From DATGZX01 sp035296965 (lineage in GTDB: Bacteria; Planctomycetota; Planctomycetia; Gemmatales; Gemmataceae), in the NCBI GenBank assembly GCA_035296965.1, contig DATGZX010000326.1:23699-87698 (forward strand): 64,000 nt of DNA, written 5' to 3'. Below the pieces are notes generated by a model. The model made no database searches, was not told where the DNA came from, and was given only the letters and a program-made list of their open reading frames with translations. Shown here piece by piece: positions 36,694-46,193 of this stretch (position 1 is the first letter of the stretch; every line of letters begins with the position of its first letter). Position numbers and translations under genes: made by a program.

Positions 36694-36711
36694 CTGAAAG
36701 CAGGGTGTTCC

Positions 36712-39450
36712 ATGACCGCGGAGCAAATCCGGCTTGAGGAGGCGCGAGAAAAACAGGCCCCCTGGAAAAAGTGGGGCCCGTACCTTAGCGAACGCCAGTG
36801 GGGAACGGTTCGCGAGGACTACAGCGAGGGCGGCAACGCCTGGGACTACTTCACTCACGACCAGGCCCGCTCACGCGCCTACCGCTGGGGCGAGGACGGC
36901 CTTGCCGGCATCTCCGATGACAAGCAACGTCTCTGCTTCGCCCTGGCGCTATGGAACGGCAAGGATCCCATCTTAAAGGAACGACTTTTCGGTCTGACCA
37001 ACAGCGAAAGCAACCACGGCGAGGATGTCAAAGAGTACTATTTCTACCTCGACAGCACGCCGACCCATTCCTACATGAAGTATCTGTACAAGTACCCGCA
37101 GGCGGCTTACCCATACGCCAACCTGGTCGATACCAGCCGCGGTCGGAGTCGTCAAGAATTCGAGTACGAGTTGCTCGACACCGGCGTGTTCGACCAGGAT
37201 CGCTATTTCGACGTCTTCGTCGAATATGCCAAGGAGTCACCCGAGGACATCCTGATAAAGATCACGGTTCATAACCGTGGCCCCGAGCCTGCCGAGTTGC
37301 ACGTCTTGCCAACACTCTGGTTCCGCAATGAGTGGTCCTGGGAGGGCGCCCCCCAGCGACCGGAGCTTCAGCGTCTTGGCAATGCCGTCAAAGCGGTCGA
37401 TCCCAAACTGGGAGTCCGGTATCTCTACTGTGAAGGCGACGTGCCTTTGCTGTTCACGGAGAACGAGACTAACACCCAGCGCATCTTCGGCGTCCCCAAT
37501 CGCAGTCCTTACGTGAAGGACGGCATCAACAACTACATCGTTCACGGCCAGAAGGACGCGGTAAACCCTGAGCAAAAAGGGACAAAGGCCGCTGCCCACT
37601 ATCGCATAACGGTGCAACCTGGCGCAAGCCAGGTGATTCGGCTTCGTCTTACCGACCGTGCGCCAGCCACTATGGGGCCGGGCAACGGGAAATCAGCCAA
37701 GCCATTCGCCGATTTCGACGACGCGCTCGACATCCGGCACAAGGAAGCCGACGAATTCTACGGTGCCGTCATTCCGCGTTCGCTGAATGCCGACCAGGCC
37801 AATGTCATGCGTCAGGCCCTGGCGGGCATGCTCTGGAGCAAACAGTTCTATCACTACGACGTGGACAAGTGGCTCGAAGAACGCGGCTCCGATCCATTCA
37901 AGGAGAATCGCAAGCAGGCCCCGCGCAATGAACACTGGCACCACATGTACAACGGCGACATCATCTCCATGCCGGACAAGTGGGAGTATCCCTGGTACGC
38001 CGCCTGGGACCTCGCCTTCCATGTTCTGGCTTTGACGCTTGTGGACCCGGACTTCGGCAAGCAGCAACTCAAGTTAATGCTGCGCGAGCGTTATATGCAC
38101 CCCAACGGCCAGATGCCAGCCTACGAGTGGAACTTTGGCGATGTCAACCCGCCCGTGCATGCCTGGTCCACCATCTTCACCTACCGTCTCGAAAAGGCGC
38201 AGAAAGGCGAGGGGGACAAGGAGTGGCTCAAAAGCAACTTCCAGAAGTTGCTACTCAACTTCACCTGGTGGGTCAACCGCAAGGATCGCTCCGGGCGGAA
38301 TGTGTTCGAAGGCGGCTTCCTCGGCCTGGACAACATCGGCGTGTTCGACCGCAGCGCGCCGTTGCCGACCGGCGGCTACCTGGAACAAGCGGACGGCACA
38401 GCCTGGATGGCCATCTTCTGCGAGAACATGATGGAGATCGCCGCGGAACTGACGATGACGGATCCGGACTACGCAGACATGGCCCTCAAGTTCAGTGAAC
38501 ACTTCCTGTGGATCGCCTCGGCGCTGGGCCACATGGGCGGTGACACCGGCATGTGGGACGAGGAGGACGGTTTCTTCTACGACGTCCTTCGACTGCCCGA
38601 CGGGCGAGCCCAGCGGCTCAAAGTTCGGTCGATGGTCGGCCTTCTGCCCCTTTGCGCTGTCACGACGTTCGAGGGCGAAGTGGTCAAGAAGTATCCCGAG
38701 CTCGGAGAGCGGCTGCGACGGTTCCTCGCGGCCCGTCCCGAGGCAATCGCCGCAATCCACGACCCGATGAAGGTCAGCGCCACCGGCCGCAGGCTCACTT
38801 CCATCCTGAACGAAACCAAGCTGCGCCGCGTGCTGGCCAAGATGCTCGACGAGAAAGAGTTCCTCAGTGAGTTCGGGATCCGCTCGCTGTCGCGCTTCCA
38901 CGCCGATCATCCCTACGTGTTCAACGCCGGCGGTCAGGAATACCGCGTTTCCTATTTGCCCGCTGAGTCCGACACCGGCATGTTCGGCGGCAACTCCAAC
39001 TGGCGCGGCCCCATCTGGATGCCGGTGAACGCTCTGATTATCCGGGCTCTGCTGCAATACTACAGCTACTACGGCGATGATTTCACCGTGGAATGTCCCA
39101 CCGGCTCCGGCCGGCAGATGAACCTGTACCAGGTGGCCGAGGAGATTTCGCGTCGGCTCGCGAACATCTTCCTCAAGGGCAAGGACGGCCGGCGTCCCGT
39201 CTACGGTGGAACCCAGAAATTCCAGGAGGACCCGCACTGGCGTGACTGCCTGCAGTTCTTCGAGTACTTCCACGGCGACAACGGAGCTGGTCTGGGCGCC
39301 AACCATCAGACCGGCTGGACGGGCGTCATCGCCCGGGCGATGCATCTGTTTGCGACCATGAAGCCGGATGCGATTCTGGAAGGTGGCAAGAAGGCCTATT
39401 TCGAGGGGCAAGCCAAACCGGCGGCCGCCGTTCCTGTGAGTGCTCACTAG
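36712..39450 (+). CDS. GH63-like glucosidase (MGH1-like glycoside hydrolase)
   Basis: A 912-residue cytoplasmic enzyme. The N-terminal part (WKKWGPYLSERQWGTVREDYS, LFGLTNSESNHGEDVKEYYFYLD) and the (alpha/alpha)6 region with WEYPWYAAWDLAFHVLAL, GDTGMWDEEDGFFYDVL and NWRGPIWMPVNALI match bacterial relatives of mannosyl-oligosaccharide glucosidase. It probably releases glucose from an alpha-linked oligosaccharide or glycoside made in the cell. It leads a same-strand cluster with DUF2252, PPK2, DUF1622, DUF2254 and a GH13 enzyme, suggesting storage-carbohydrate or stress metabolism (inference). Confidence 0.85.
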   Translation: MTAEQIRLEEAREKQAPWKKWGPYLSERQWGTVREDYSEGGNAWDYFTHDQARSRAYRWGEDGLAGISDDKQRLCFALALWNGKDPILKERLFGLTNSESNHGEDVKEYYFYLDSTPTHSYMKYLYKYPQAAYPYANLVDTSRGRSRQEFEYELLDTGVFDQDRYFDVFVEYAKESPEDILIKITVHNRGPEPAELHVLPTLWFRNEWSWEGAPQRPELQRLGNAVKAVDPKLGVRYLYCEGDVPLLFTENETNTQRIFGVPNRSPYVKDGINNYIVHGQKDAVNPEQKGTKAAAHYRITVQPGASQVIRLRLTDRAPATMGPGNGKSAKPFADFDDALDIRHKEADEFYGAVIPRSLNADQANVMRQALAGMLWSKQFYHYDVDKWLEERGSDPFKENRKQAPRNEHWHHMYNGDIISMPDKWEYPWYAAWDLAFHVLALTLVDPDFGKQQLKLMLRERYMHPNGQMPAYEWNFGDVNPPVHAWSTIFTYRLEKAQKGEGDKEWLKSNFQKLLLNFTWWVNRKDRSGRNVFEGGFLGLDNIGVFDRSAPLPTGGYLEQADGTAWMAIFCENMMEIAAELTMTDPDYADMALKFSEHFLWIASALGHMGGDTGMWDEEDGFFYDVLRLPDGRAQRLKVRSMVGLLPLCAVTTFEGEVVKKYPELGERLRRFLAARPEAIAAIHDPMKVSATGRRLTSILNETKLRRVLAKMLDEKEFLSEFGIRSLSRFHADHPYVFNAGGQEYRVSYLPAESDTGMFGGNSNWRGPIWMPVNALIIRALLQYYSYYGDDFTVECPTGSGRQMNLYQVAEEISRRLANIFLKGKDGRRPVYGGTQKFQEDPHWRDCLQFFEYFHGDNGAGLGANHQTGWTGVIARAMHLFATMKPDAILEGGKKAYFEGQAKPAAAVPVSAH

Positions 39451-39511
39451 CCTGCGTTCACCCAACCTAGCCAGCGGTGAACATGAACCAAGTAGACGAG
39501 GAGACATCGCC

Positions 39512-40936
39512 ATGCAGAAAGTCAAAAATCCACCGAGGAAACAGGCACCCATTGAGAGCAGCCCGGCCTTTCGATCGCATCCGACCCACGAGGAACTCCG
39601 GGCGCTCGGCAAGAGCCTGCGCGAAAAGTGCCCACGCAATGCGCACGCCGTCTGGAAAGCGCCGAATGATCGGCCGGACCCCCTTGCCTTGATGGAGGAA
39701 GCCAACAAGGGGCGCATGCCCCAGCTCATCCCGGTCCGCCATGGCCGCATGCTAAAGTCATCGTTCACCTTCTATCGAGGCGCGGCGCTCAACATGGCCG
39801 CGGACCTGGCCTGCACCCCGGCAACGGGGATTCGCGTGCAAGCCTGCGGCGACGCCCACTTGCTCAACTTCGGGGCCTATGCCACGCCCGAAAGGCGTGT
39901 AATCTTCGACGTCGTCGACCTGGACGAGACCCTTCCTGCCCCCTGGGAGTGGGATGTAAAACGCCTGGCCGCCAGCTTCGTGCTCGCCTGCCGCGACGAC
40001 GGCTTCAGCGAAGACACCGCCCGCGATGCCGCGCTGAGTTGCGTACGGTCCTATCGCGAACACATGGCGGAATACGGCAACATGCGCGTCCTGGACGTGT
40101 GGTATTCCAGCATCGATGCTGAAAAGGTGATGGAGACAATCTAGGACGAAGAAGCGCGCAAGCGCATCAAGAAACGCCTGGCAAAAGCCCGCCAACGCAC
40201 CGTCCTGGAACATGAGTTCCCGGAACTCGCGCACACCGGCGGTCTTCACCCCGAAATCAAGGACAACCCGCCCCTGATTTTTCATCTGCACGAGCAGGGA
40301 CACGAGGAGCAGGCCGCCAATGTCCAGAAGGCCTTTGCACGCTATCGGGAAACCCTGCAAGAAGACCGCCGTCTGCTGCTGGACCGTTACAAGTTCATGG
40401 ACGTCGCCGCCAAGGTGGTCGGCGTCGGCAGCGTCGGGACATTCTGCGCTATCATGCTCATGATGGCGAGTGAGCAGGATCCCCTGTTCCTCCAGGTCAA
40501 ACAGGCAGGCCCTTCCGTCCTCGAAGCCTACGCGGGCAAGAGTTTGCACGCCAACCATGGTCAGCGCGTCGTGCACGGCTGCCGGATGATGCAATCGGCC
40601 AGCGACATCTTTCTAGGCTGGACCGAGGGGGACCTCGACCGGCATTTCTACATCCGACAGCTCAAGGACATGAAGCTCAAGCCGATGGTCGAAGTGCTCA
40701 CGCCGAGCACCATGCTCCAGTACGCCGAAATCTGTGGCTGGACGTTGGCCCATGCGCACGCGCGTTCCGGCGAACCCGTCAAGATCAGCGGCTACCTGGG
40801 CAAGAGCGACACCTTCGACAATGCCATCGCCGACTTCGCCATCGCCTATGCCGACCAAAGCGAACAGGATCATGACGTCCTCATGAAGGCCGTGCGCGCG
40901 GGCAAGCTGGAAGTGTTTGTTGAGGAAGAGCAATAA
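39512..40936 (+). pseudogene. DUF2252 protein interrupted by an in-frame amber codon
   Basis: The ATG at 39512 follows GAGGAGA. The frame reads DUF2252 through MQKVKNPPRK, PVRHGRMLKSSFTFYRGAAL, GDAHLLNFGAYATPERRVIFD and WEWDVKRLAASFVLACRDDG, stops at TAG 40142-40144 (codon 211), and continues in the same frame as EEARKRIKKRLAKARQRTVLEHEF, KVVGVGSVGTFCAIMLM and FDNAIADFAIAYADQSEQDH to 40936. Without the TAG it is a normal 474-residue member, so one base change (probably CAG to TAG) explains it. Amber suppression, a recent null allele or a read error are all possible. DUF2252 has a kinase-like fold; function unknown. Confidence 0.8.
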
Positions 40937-40940
40937 CAGG

Positions 40941-41093
40941 CCTGCAACCGGGATACGAGTGTAGGGGTGCGCCGACCATCATCTTGCTAATGTAGGGTCA
41001 CGCGCGAGCCCGCAAAGCGCGTATTGTTTGACATCGACGAATTGGACGCCCCGCGCACCCTGGGAGAGGGATGTGAAACGCTTGGCCGCCAGC
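40941..41093 (+). pseudogene. Fragment of a second DUF2252 gene
   Basis: This stretch aligns with the DUF2252 gene at about 39805-39980. Shared runs include CTTGCT, AAAGxGCGT and TTTGACATCGACGAATTGGA-like sequence against TTCGACGTCGTCGACCTGGA, then TGGGAGxGGGATGTxAAACG and TGGCCGCCAGC. Small indels and stops break the frame. I infer a decayed tandem duplicate whose two ends have been lost. Confidence 0.6.
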
Positions 41094-41176
41094 ACGGCGC
41101 CGAGAGACCCGACTTTTATCAGTGGAAACAGCCATTCTGATTCAAGACAAGATCAACGTTCTGGGAGGATTTGATC

Positions 41177-41845
41177 ATGTCAGGCATCAACAATCTCGCC
41201 AGCCGGATCGACGCCGAGTTCTCGGCTGTCGAGGAGAAGATCAAGAAGCTCCAGGTCGAGCAGGTGGAGGAGCATAAAAAGCGGCAGCAGCGCCTCGAGC
41301 AGCTCGGCAAGTTGTTCGACCAGCTGCGCGATATCTGGAGGCCGCGCATGGAACTCCTGGTCAAGAAGTTCGAGGGCCGGGTTCAGGCAACGCCACGAAT
41401 AGTGCCATCAACCCGAGAGGCGACCTTCGACTTTCAGTCGCGCCTGGCCCGTGTTCGTCTCAAACTCTCCGCTTTCACCGACCGGGACATCCAAAAGCTG
41501 ATCCTGAGTTACGATCTGGAGATCATCCCCGTCCTGATGCGTTTCAAACATCATGACGAGGTGGAATTCCCATTGGACAAGGTTGATAAGCAAGCCGTTG
41601 CAAAGTGGTTCGACGACCGGATCGTGGACTTCGTGCAGACGTACTTCTCGATGGGCGAGAATGAGATCTACCTGAGGGATTCCATGGTCGAGGACCCAAT
41701 CGCTCACCTCCGGTTCCCCAAGCAGGCGGCGGCAACGACTCTGGAGTGGCAGGGCCAGAAGTTCTACTTCATCGGTGAAGAGACACAAAGCGAGTTCAAA
41801 AAGATGAACAACATCGGGCAGGGTGATCCAGAAATCAGGACATGA
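41177..41845 (+). CDS. Hypothetical coiled-coil protein
   Basis: About 222 residues. ATG 41177 has GGGAGGA at 41163-41169. The first 65 residues form a coiled coil (EFSAVEEKIKKLQVEQVEEHKKRQQRLEQLGKLFDQLRDIWRPRMELLVKKFEG); the rest is a mixed domain with ATFDFQSRLARVRLKLSAF, YDLEIIPVLMRF and EWQGQKFYFIGEETQSEFKK. No signal or membrane segment. Family not recognised. It is the fourth gene of the glucosidase/PPK2 cluster and is well separated from its neighbours. Confidence 0.65.
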   Translation: MSGINNLASRIDAEFSAVEEKIKKLQVEQVEEHKKRQQRLEQLGKLFDQLRDIWRPRMELLVKKFEGRVQATPRIVPSTREATFDFQSRLARVRLKLSAFTDRDIQKLILSYDLEIIPVLMRFKHHDEVEFPLDKVDKQAVAKWFDDRIVDFVQTYFSMGENEIYLRDSMVEDPIAHLRFPKQAAATTLEWQGQKFYFIGEETQSEFKKMNNIGQGDPEIRT

Positions 41846-41935
41846 CAGGCGTGTGGGGAAACGGAATTCACGGAGCAGAATCGGTAAGAAGTTGGCAATC
41901 TGCTGACTACTTTTCCATCGGCTGGGAAAATATTC

Positions 41936-42745
41936 ATGTCAAAGAAGCATTTGCAAAAAGCGCTGCCCAAGATGAATCGCAAGAAGTACGAAAAGGAGTT
42001 GCGCAAACTGCAAATCGAATTGTGCCGGCTTCAGGATTGGGTGGTTCACAAGGGGCTACGCGTGATCGTAGTGTTCGAGGGGCGCGACGCCGCAGGCAAG
42101 GGCGGGACCATCAAGGCGCTTATAGACCGAGTGAGTCCGCGTGTGTTCCGCGTTGTGGCACTGCCAGCGCCGTCTGACCGTGAAAAAACGCAGCTCTACG
42201 TGCAACGGTACATCCAGTACTTCCCGGCCGCGGGGGAAATCATCATCTTCGACCGCAGTTGGTACAACCGAGCTGGGGTTGAATGCGTGATGGATTTTTG
42301 CACGAAGGACCAGTACAGAACCTTCGTCGAAAACTGTCCCAAGTTCGAGAGTCACATCGTCAAGTCCGGTATCATCCTGATCAAGTTCTGGCTGGAGGTT
42401 GGGCAGGAGGAGCAACAGCGGCGTTTTGAAGCGCGCGTAAAGGATCCCCTTCGCCAGTGGAAGCTGAGCCCGATGGACGTCGAATCGTACGCGCGCTGGT
42501 ACGCTTTCTCCCGCGCGCGCGACATGATGTTGCAAGCGACCGACACAAAGGACGCGCCGTGGTACATCGTCCGCTCGGACGACAAGCGGCGCGCCCGCCT
42601 GAACTGCATTGCGCACCTGCTTAGCTCGATGCACTACAAAGAGGTTGCCCGGGACAAGGTGAAACTTCCCAAGCGATTGGCAAAGGAAGAGTACGACGAT
42701 CAAGCGGTTCTTACGGGGCGGACTTTCGTTCCAGAGAATTACTGA
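41936..42745 (+). CDS. ppk2: Polyphosphate kinase 2
   Basis: A 269-residue PPK2 enzyme that moves phosphate between polyphosphate and nucleotides. The P-loop is VVFEGRDAAGKGGTIKALIDRVSPR, the lid/base-binding part VQRYIQYFPAAGEIIIFDRSWYNRAGVE carries Walker B, and KLSPMDVESYARWYAFSRARDMML, TKDAPWYIVRSDDKRRARLNCI close the domain. One-domain length and motifs fit class I, which mainly turns NDP into NTP. The ATG lacks a strong ribosome site; an internal ATG at 41972 is possible. It is inside the carbohydrate cluster. Confidence 0.93.
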   Translation: MSKKHLQKALPKMNRKKYEKELRKLQIELCRLQDWVVHKGLRVIVVFEGRDAAGKGGTIKALIDRVSPRVFRVVALPAPSDREKTQLYVQRYIQYFPAAGEIIIFDRSWYNRAGVECVMDFCTKDQYRTFVENCPKFESHIVKSGIILIKFWLEVGQEEQQRRFEARVKDPLRQWKLSPMDVESYARWYAFSRARDMMLQATDTKDAPWYIVRSDDKRRARLNCIAHLLSSMHYKEVARDKVKLPKRLAKEEYDDQAVLTGRTFVPENY

Positions 42746-42768
42746 GGAGTGTCAAGACGGGAGCAGCC

Positions 42769-43149
42769 ATGCCGGGAAGCGAGCTCGTGAGCATCATCCG
42801 GGCGGTTATCGAGTGGGCCGCCCTCGCCATCGAAATCCTGGGTGCCGTGGTAATCGTGGCGGGAGTGATCAAGGTCGCGATTACACGCGGAACTATTCGC
42901 TATCTTTTTCAACTCGAAAAGCCGGGGGCTTATCAGGACTACAAGCACCAACTTGGCAAGACCTTGCTGCTGGGGCTGGAGTTCCTCGTGGCTGGGGATG
43001 TAGTCCGGACCGTTGCTCTTGAACCCACTCTCAACAATGTAGCGGTTCTCGGTCTGTTAGTGCTCATTCGTACGTTTCTGAGCTGGTCCCTGGCTGTCGA
43101 AATTGAAGGGCGCTGGCCGTGGCAAGCGAAGCATGAGAAACAGATCTGA
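42769..43149 (+). CDS. DUF1622 inner-membrane protein
   Basis: A 126-residue protein with three membrane segments: VIEWAALAIEILGAVVIVAGVIKVAI, GKTLLLGLEFLVAGDVVRTVAL and VAVLGLLVLIRTFLSWSLAVEIEGRWPW, which together are the DUF1622 signature. Role unknown; the family is often near ion-transport or stress genes. It starts 24 bases after ppk2 and is followed by DUF2254. Confidence 0.85.
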   Translation: MPGSELVSIIRAVIEWAALAIEILGAVVIVAGVIKVAITRGTIRYLFQLEKPGAYQDYKHQLGKTLLLGLEFLVAGDVVRTVALEPTLNNVAVLGLLVLIRTFLSWSLAVEIEGRWPWQAKHEKQI

Positions 43150-43227
43150 CCATGGCAAGGTGGCGAGCGCGGCAAACGGTACGCTGTCGACACTCGTACC
43201 GATCTGGGCCTGAGGAGTGCATCGCTC

Positions 43228-44493
43228 ATGACATGGCTGCATCGCTATCAACTGAAACGGAGCTCGCGCTCGTCACTCTGGCTCTTACCTGTGCTGGCCA
43301 TTGGTCTGGTCCTTGTGGTCGCGCCGTTCCTCCGCTGGCTCGATCGCCAAACGGGCTGGAGCTGGTTTAACTTCACGCCGGACGGCGCGCGTGCGGTGTT
43401 GGGAGCATTCACGTCGTCGATGCTAACCTTGGTTGTCTTCGTCGTATCATCGCTCTTGATCGTCGTGCAATTGGCCAGCGCGCAGTTGACGCCGCGCATC
43501 ATCGCGACAGCGTTCGCAAACCGGCGTCTCCAATGGGTCCTGGGCATATTCACTTTTGCGTACGCGTATACCATCGCAGCTTCAGGCCGGATCGAGGACA
43601 CCACGCCTCAGCTGCCGGTTGCGTTTGCCATCTTCTGCAACCTGCTCTGTATCGCCATCTTCTTTTGGTTTGGTCAATGGCTCGGGTTCTCGTTGCGGCC
43701 GATCGCGGTACTCCAGGGTGTGGCGGACGAAGGCCGCGCTGTGGTGGAGAGCGTCTATCCGGAGCCATTCGATCCTGCCGAGGAGCAACCGGGTTGGTCG
43801 CCAGCGCCAGAGGCCGAGGTCGTGGTTGTTGAGCATACCGGAAGTTCGGGGGTCGTGCTGGCGTTCAGCCAACGCGACCTGACTATGATCGCAGGACACG
43901 CTGATGTGGTGCTTGAGCTGGTGCCGCAAGTTGGCGATTTTGTGGCTCGAGGCGATCCCCTCTTTCATGTACGCACCGGGGGGCGTCCCGTCGATGCCTG
44001 CGCTTTGCGTGCGTGTGTCGCCATCGGCCCCGAGCGTACGATGGAGCAGGACCCGCGATTCGCATTTCGGATCATGGTGGATATCGCCAACAAGGCGCTG
44101 TCACCGGCTATTAATGATCCGACGACCGCGGTGCTGGCGCTGGACCAGATTCACAGGCTCTTGATGTACGTCGGCCAGCGTCGCCTGGATGCCGGCGCGG
44201 CGCGCGATGCCCAGGGCCGGCTGCGCTTGTGCTACGGCACGCCGGACTGGATCGATTTTGTGAGCCTGGGCATCACGGAAATTCGCCTATTCGGCGGTAG
44301 CAGCATGCAGGTGGCACGCCGGCTCCAGGCTATGATCGAGCATTTACTGCGAGTGCTGCCCGAGGCCCGCAAGGCGGCGTTGGAACAGGAACTTAGCCTG
44401 CTCCAGCGCGCGATCCAACGCATCTTTCCCGATGAAGAGGATCGCGCTTGTGCTCAGGTCGGCGACCTGCAAGGCCTGGGCAGTTCGGAGTAG
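43228..44493 (+). CDS. DUF2254 membrane protein
   Basis: A 421-residue predicted membrane protein. Four N-terminal membrane segments (SLWLLPVLAIGLVLVVAPFLRWL; STMLTLVVFVVSSLLIVVQ-like; WVLGIFTFAYAYTIAASG; LPVAFAIFCNLLCIAIFFWFGQ) are followed by a cytoplasmic part with VVEHTGSSGVVLAFSQRDL, GDPLFHVRTGGRPVD, and the conserved QDPRFAFRIMVDIANKALSPAINDPTTAVLALDQI. Function unknown. CTGAGGAG lies before the ATG. Last gene before the MITE copy that separates it from the amylase. Confidence 0.88.
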   Translation: MTWLHRYQLKRSSRSSLWLLPVLAIGLVLVVAPFLRWLDRQTGWSWFNFTPDGARAVLGAFTSSMLTLVVFVVSSLLIVVQLASAQLTPRIIATAFANRRLQWVLGIFTFAYAYTIAASGRIEDTTPQLPVAFAIFCNLLCIAIFFWFGQWLGFSLRPIAVLQGVADEGRAVVESVYPEPFDPAEEQPGWSPAPEAEVVVVEHTGSSGVVLAFSQRDLTMIAGHADVVLELVPQVGDFVARGDPLFHVRTGGRPVDACALRACVAIGPERTMEQDPRFAFRIMVDIANKALSPAINDPTTAVLALDQIHRLLMYVGQRRLDAGAARDAQGRLRLCYGTPDWIDFVSLGITEIRLFGGSSMQVARRLQAMIEHLLRVLPEARKAALEQELSLLQRAIQRIFPDEEDRACAQVGDLQGLGSSE

Positions 44494-44546
44494 TCGTGTT
44501 TTTGGCGTGACAGATCGACGGCAATGCTCCAGGTTTGCGGCCTATT

Positions 44547-44678
44547 TATACTGAGGGCGGTCAAGAATGAGACTGTAGCCGCATTCGCCAGAATGCGGGG
44601 GAATCTGTGAGAGATAGCCCGCATTCTGGCGAATGCGGCTACGGCCTATTGGTATCAGTATTGACCGCACGCAGTATA
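44547..44678. mobile_element. MITE-like element, copy 2
   Basis: A 132-bp relative of the element at 24549-24687. Terminal repeats of 24 bases (TATACTGAGGGCGGTCAAGA at left, complement of TATACTGCGTGCGGTCAA at right) match at 20 positions. An inner pair, GTAGCCGCATTCGCCAGAAT and its complement, forms a longer stem than in copy 1. The ends fit TA-target insertion. No coding capacity. It lies 36 bases before the amylase start. Confidence 0.75.
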
Positions 44679-44714
44679 TCATGATCGTCACCGTCGAACC
44701 ACGGAGAGAAACTA

Positions 44715-46193
44715 ATGGCAGGGCCTCGTTATCCTTCGCTGTACCAGATCAACACTCGCGTCTGGCTGACGGAGCTGTCGCAGAAGCTGGGCCGCTTGGC
44801 CACGCTGGACGACATTCCAGATGCCGAGCTGGATCGCCTGGCCGAAATGGGTTTCGACTGGGTTTGGTTCCTCAGTGTTTGGCAGACCGGCCCAGGTGCG
44901 CAGCAAGTCTCGCGCAGCAATGCCGAGTGGCGCCGCGAATTCCAGCAGACGCTGTCGGACCTTCGCGAGGACGACATCGCTGGCTCCGGTTTCGCGATCA
45001 CCGGTTACACGGTGCATAAGAATCTTGGGGGCGACGCCGCACTGGCCCGACTTCGCGAGCGGCTCCGCAAGCGAGGCCTGCGGCTCATGCTCGACTTCGT
45101 GCCCAATCACATGGGACTCGATCATCCCTGGGTTGAAGAACATCCCGAATATTTCATCCAGGGCACCGAACTGGACCGGGCCCGCGCTCCGCAAAACTGG
45201 ACCTGGGTGAAACGCAAGGGCGGCGATCTGCTCCTCGCCCATGGCCGTGATCCCTATTTCCCCGGCTGGCCCGACACCCTGCAACTCAACTACGCCAACC
45301 CCGCCACACAGGAAGCGATGATCGGCGAACTGGTAAAGATTGCCGGTCAATGCGATGGGGTGCGCTGTGACATGGCCATGCTGGTCTTGCCGGACGTGTT
45401 TGAGCGAACCTGGGGCCAGCGTGCGCCACTTTTCTGGCCGGCGGCAACCCAGCGAGTACGCCAACGTGTTCCCGGCTTCCTCTTCATGGCCGAGGTTTAC
45501 TGGGACCTGGAATGGACGCTCCAGCAACAGGGCTTCGACTACGCTTACGATAAACGCCTCTACGATCGTCTCCGAGAGGGCCGTGCCCGGCCGGTGCGCG
45601 AGCATTTTCACGCCGGCCTCGATTACCAGGACAAGCTGGCCCGTTTCCTGGAGAACCACGACGAACCGCGGGCAGCGGCGACGTTCTCTCCGGAAGTGCA
45701 TCAGGCCGCGGCGGTCATCTCGTTTCTTTCCCCCGGCCTGCGTTTCTTCCACCAGGGTCAGTTCGAGGGCCGTAAGAAACGAATCTCGCCCCACCTTGTT
45801 CGAGGCCCGAATGAGCCCGTCGATGAGAAGCTGAAGGAGTTTTACGACCGCCTGCTTGCCGTGCTTCGTCAGCCGATCGTTCGCGATGGCCAATGGCAAT
45901 TACTTGAATGCACCGCTGCCTGGGAAGGGAACTGGACAAACGATTGCTTCCTGGTCTTCGCCTGGCGAGGCCCGAAGGGCGAATCGCTCGTAGCCGCCGT
46001 GAACTATGCCTCCAATCAAAGCCAATGTCATGTTCGGTTGCCGTTCGCGGGTATCGCCGGCAAGAAATGGCAATTGCAGGATCAACTCAGCCCGGCCAGC
46101 TACGAGTGGAACGGCGCTGACTTGCAAGGACGCGGGTTGTACCTGGATATGACTCCCTGGCAGGCGTGCGTATTTGCCCTGAGGATGAGATGA
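44715..46193 (+). CDS. GH13 alpha-amylase-family glycosidase
   Basis: A 492-residue cytoplasmic (beta/alpha)8 enzyme. Conserved regions are visible: LMLDFVPNHMG (region I), DGVRCDMAML with the nucleophile aspartate (II), GFLFMAEVYWDLEW with the acid/base glutamate (III), and FLENHDEPRAA (IV). The substrate is an alpha-glucan or a glucoside such as trehalose or maltose; the sequence does not decide which. Its stop overlaps the next start (ATGA), so the following membrane gene is coupled. Confidence 0.9.
   Translation: MAGPRYPSLYQINTRVWLTELSQKLGRLATLDDIPDAELDRLAEMGFDWVWFLSVWQTGPGAQQVSRSNAEWRREFQQTLSDLREDDIAGSGFAITGYTVHKNLGGDAALARLRERLRKRGLRLMLDFVPNHMGLDHPWVEEHPEYFIQGTELDRARAPQNWTWVKRKGGDLLLAHGRDPYFPGWPDTLQLNYANPATQEAMIGELVKIAGQCDGVRCDMAMLVLPDVFERTWGQRAPLFWPAATQRVRQRVPGFLFMAEVYWDLEWTLQQQGFDYAYDKRLYDRLREGRARPVREHFHAGLDYQDKLARFLENHDEPRAAATFSPEVHQAAAVISFLSPGLRFFHQGQFEGRKKRISPHLVRGPNEPVDEKLKEFYDRLLAVLRQPIVRDGQWQLLECTAAWEGNWTNDCFLVFAWRGPKGESLVAAVNYASNQSQCHVRLPFAGIAGKKWQLQDQLSPASYEWNGADLQGRGLYLDMTPWQACVFALRMR

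Noticed and set aside
38251..39768. Open frame of about 505 codons on the minus strand opposite the glucosidase gene
   Set aside because: No family resemblance; the plus-strand glucosidase is well supported by conserved motifs through this region.
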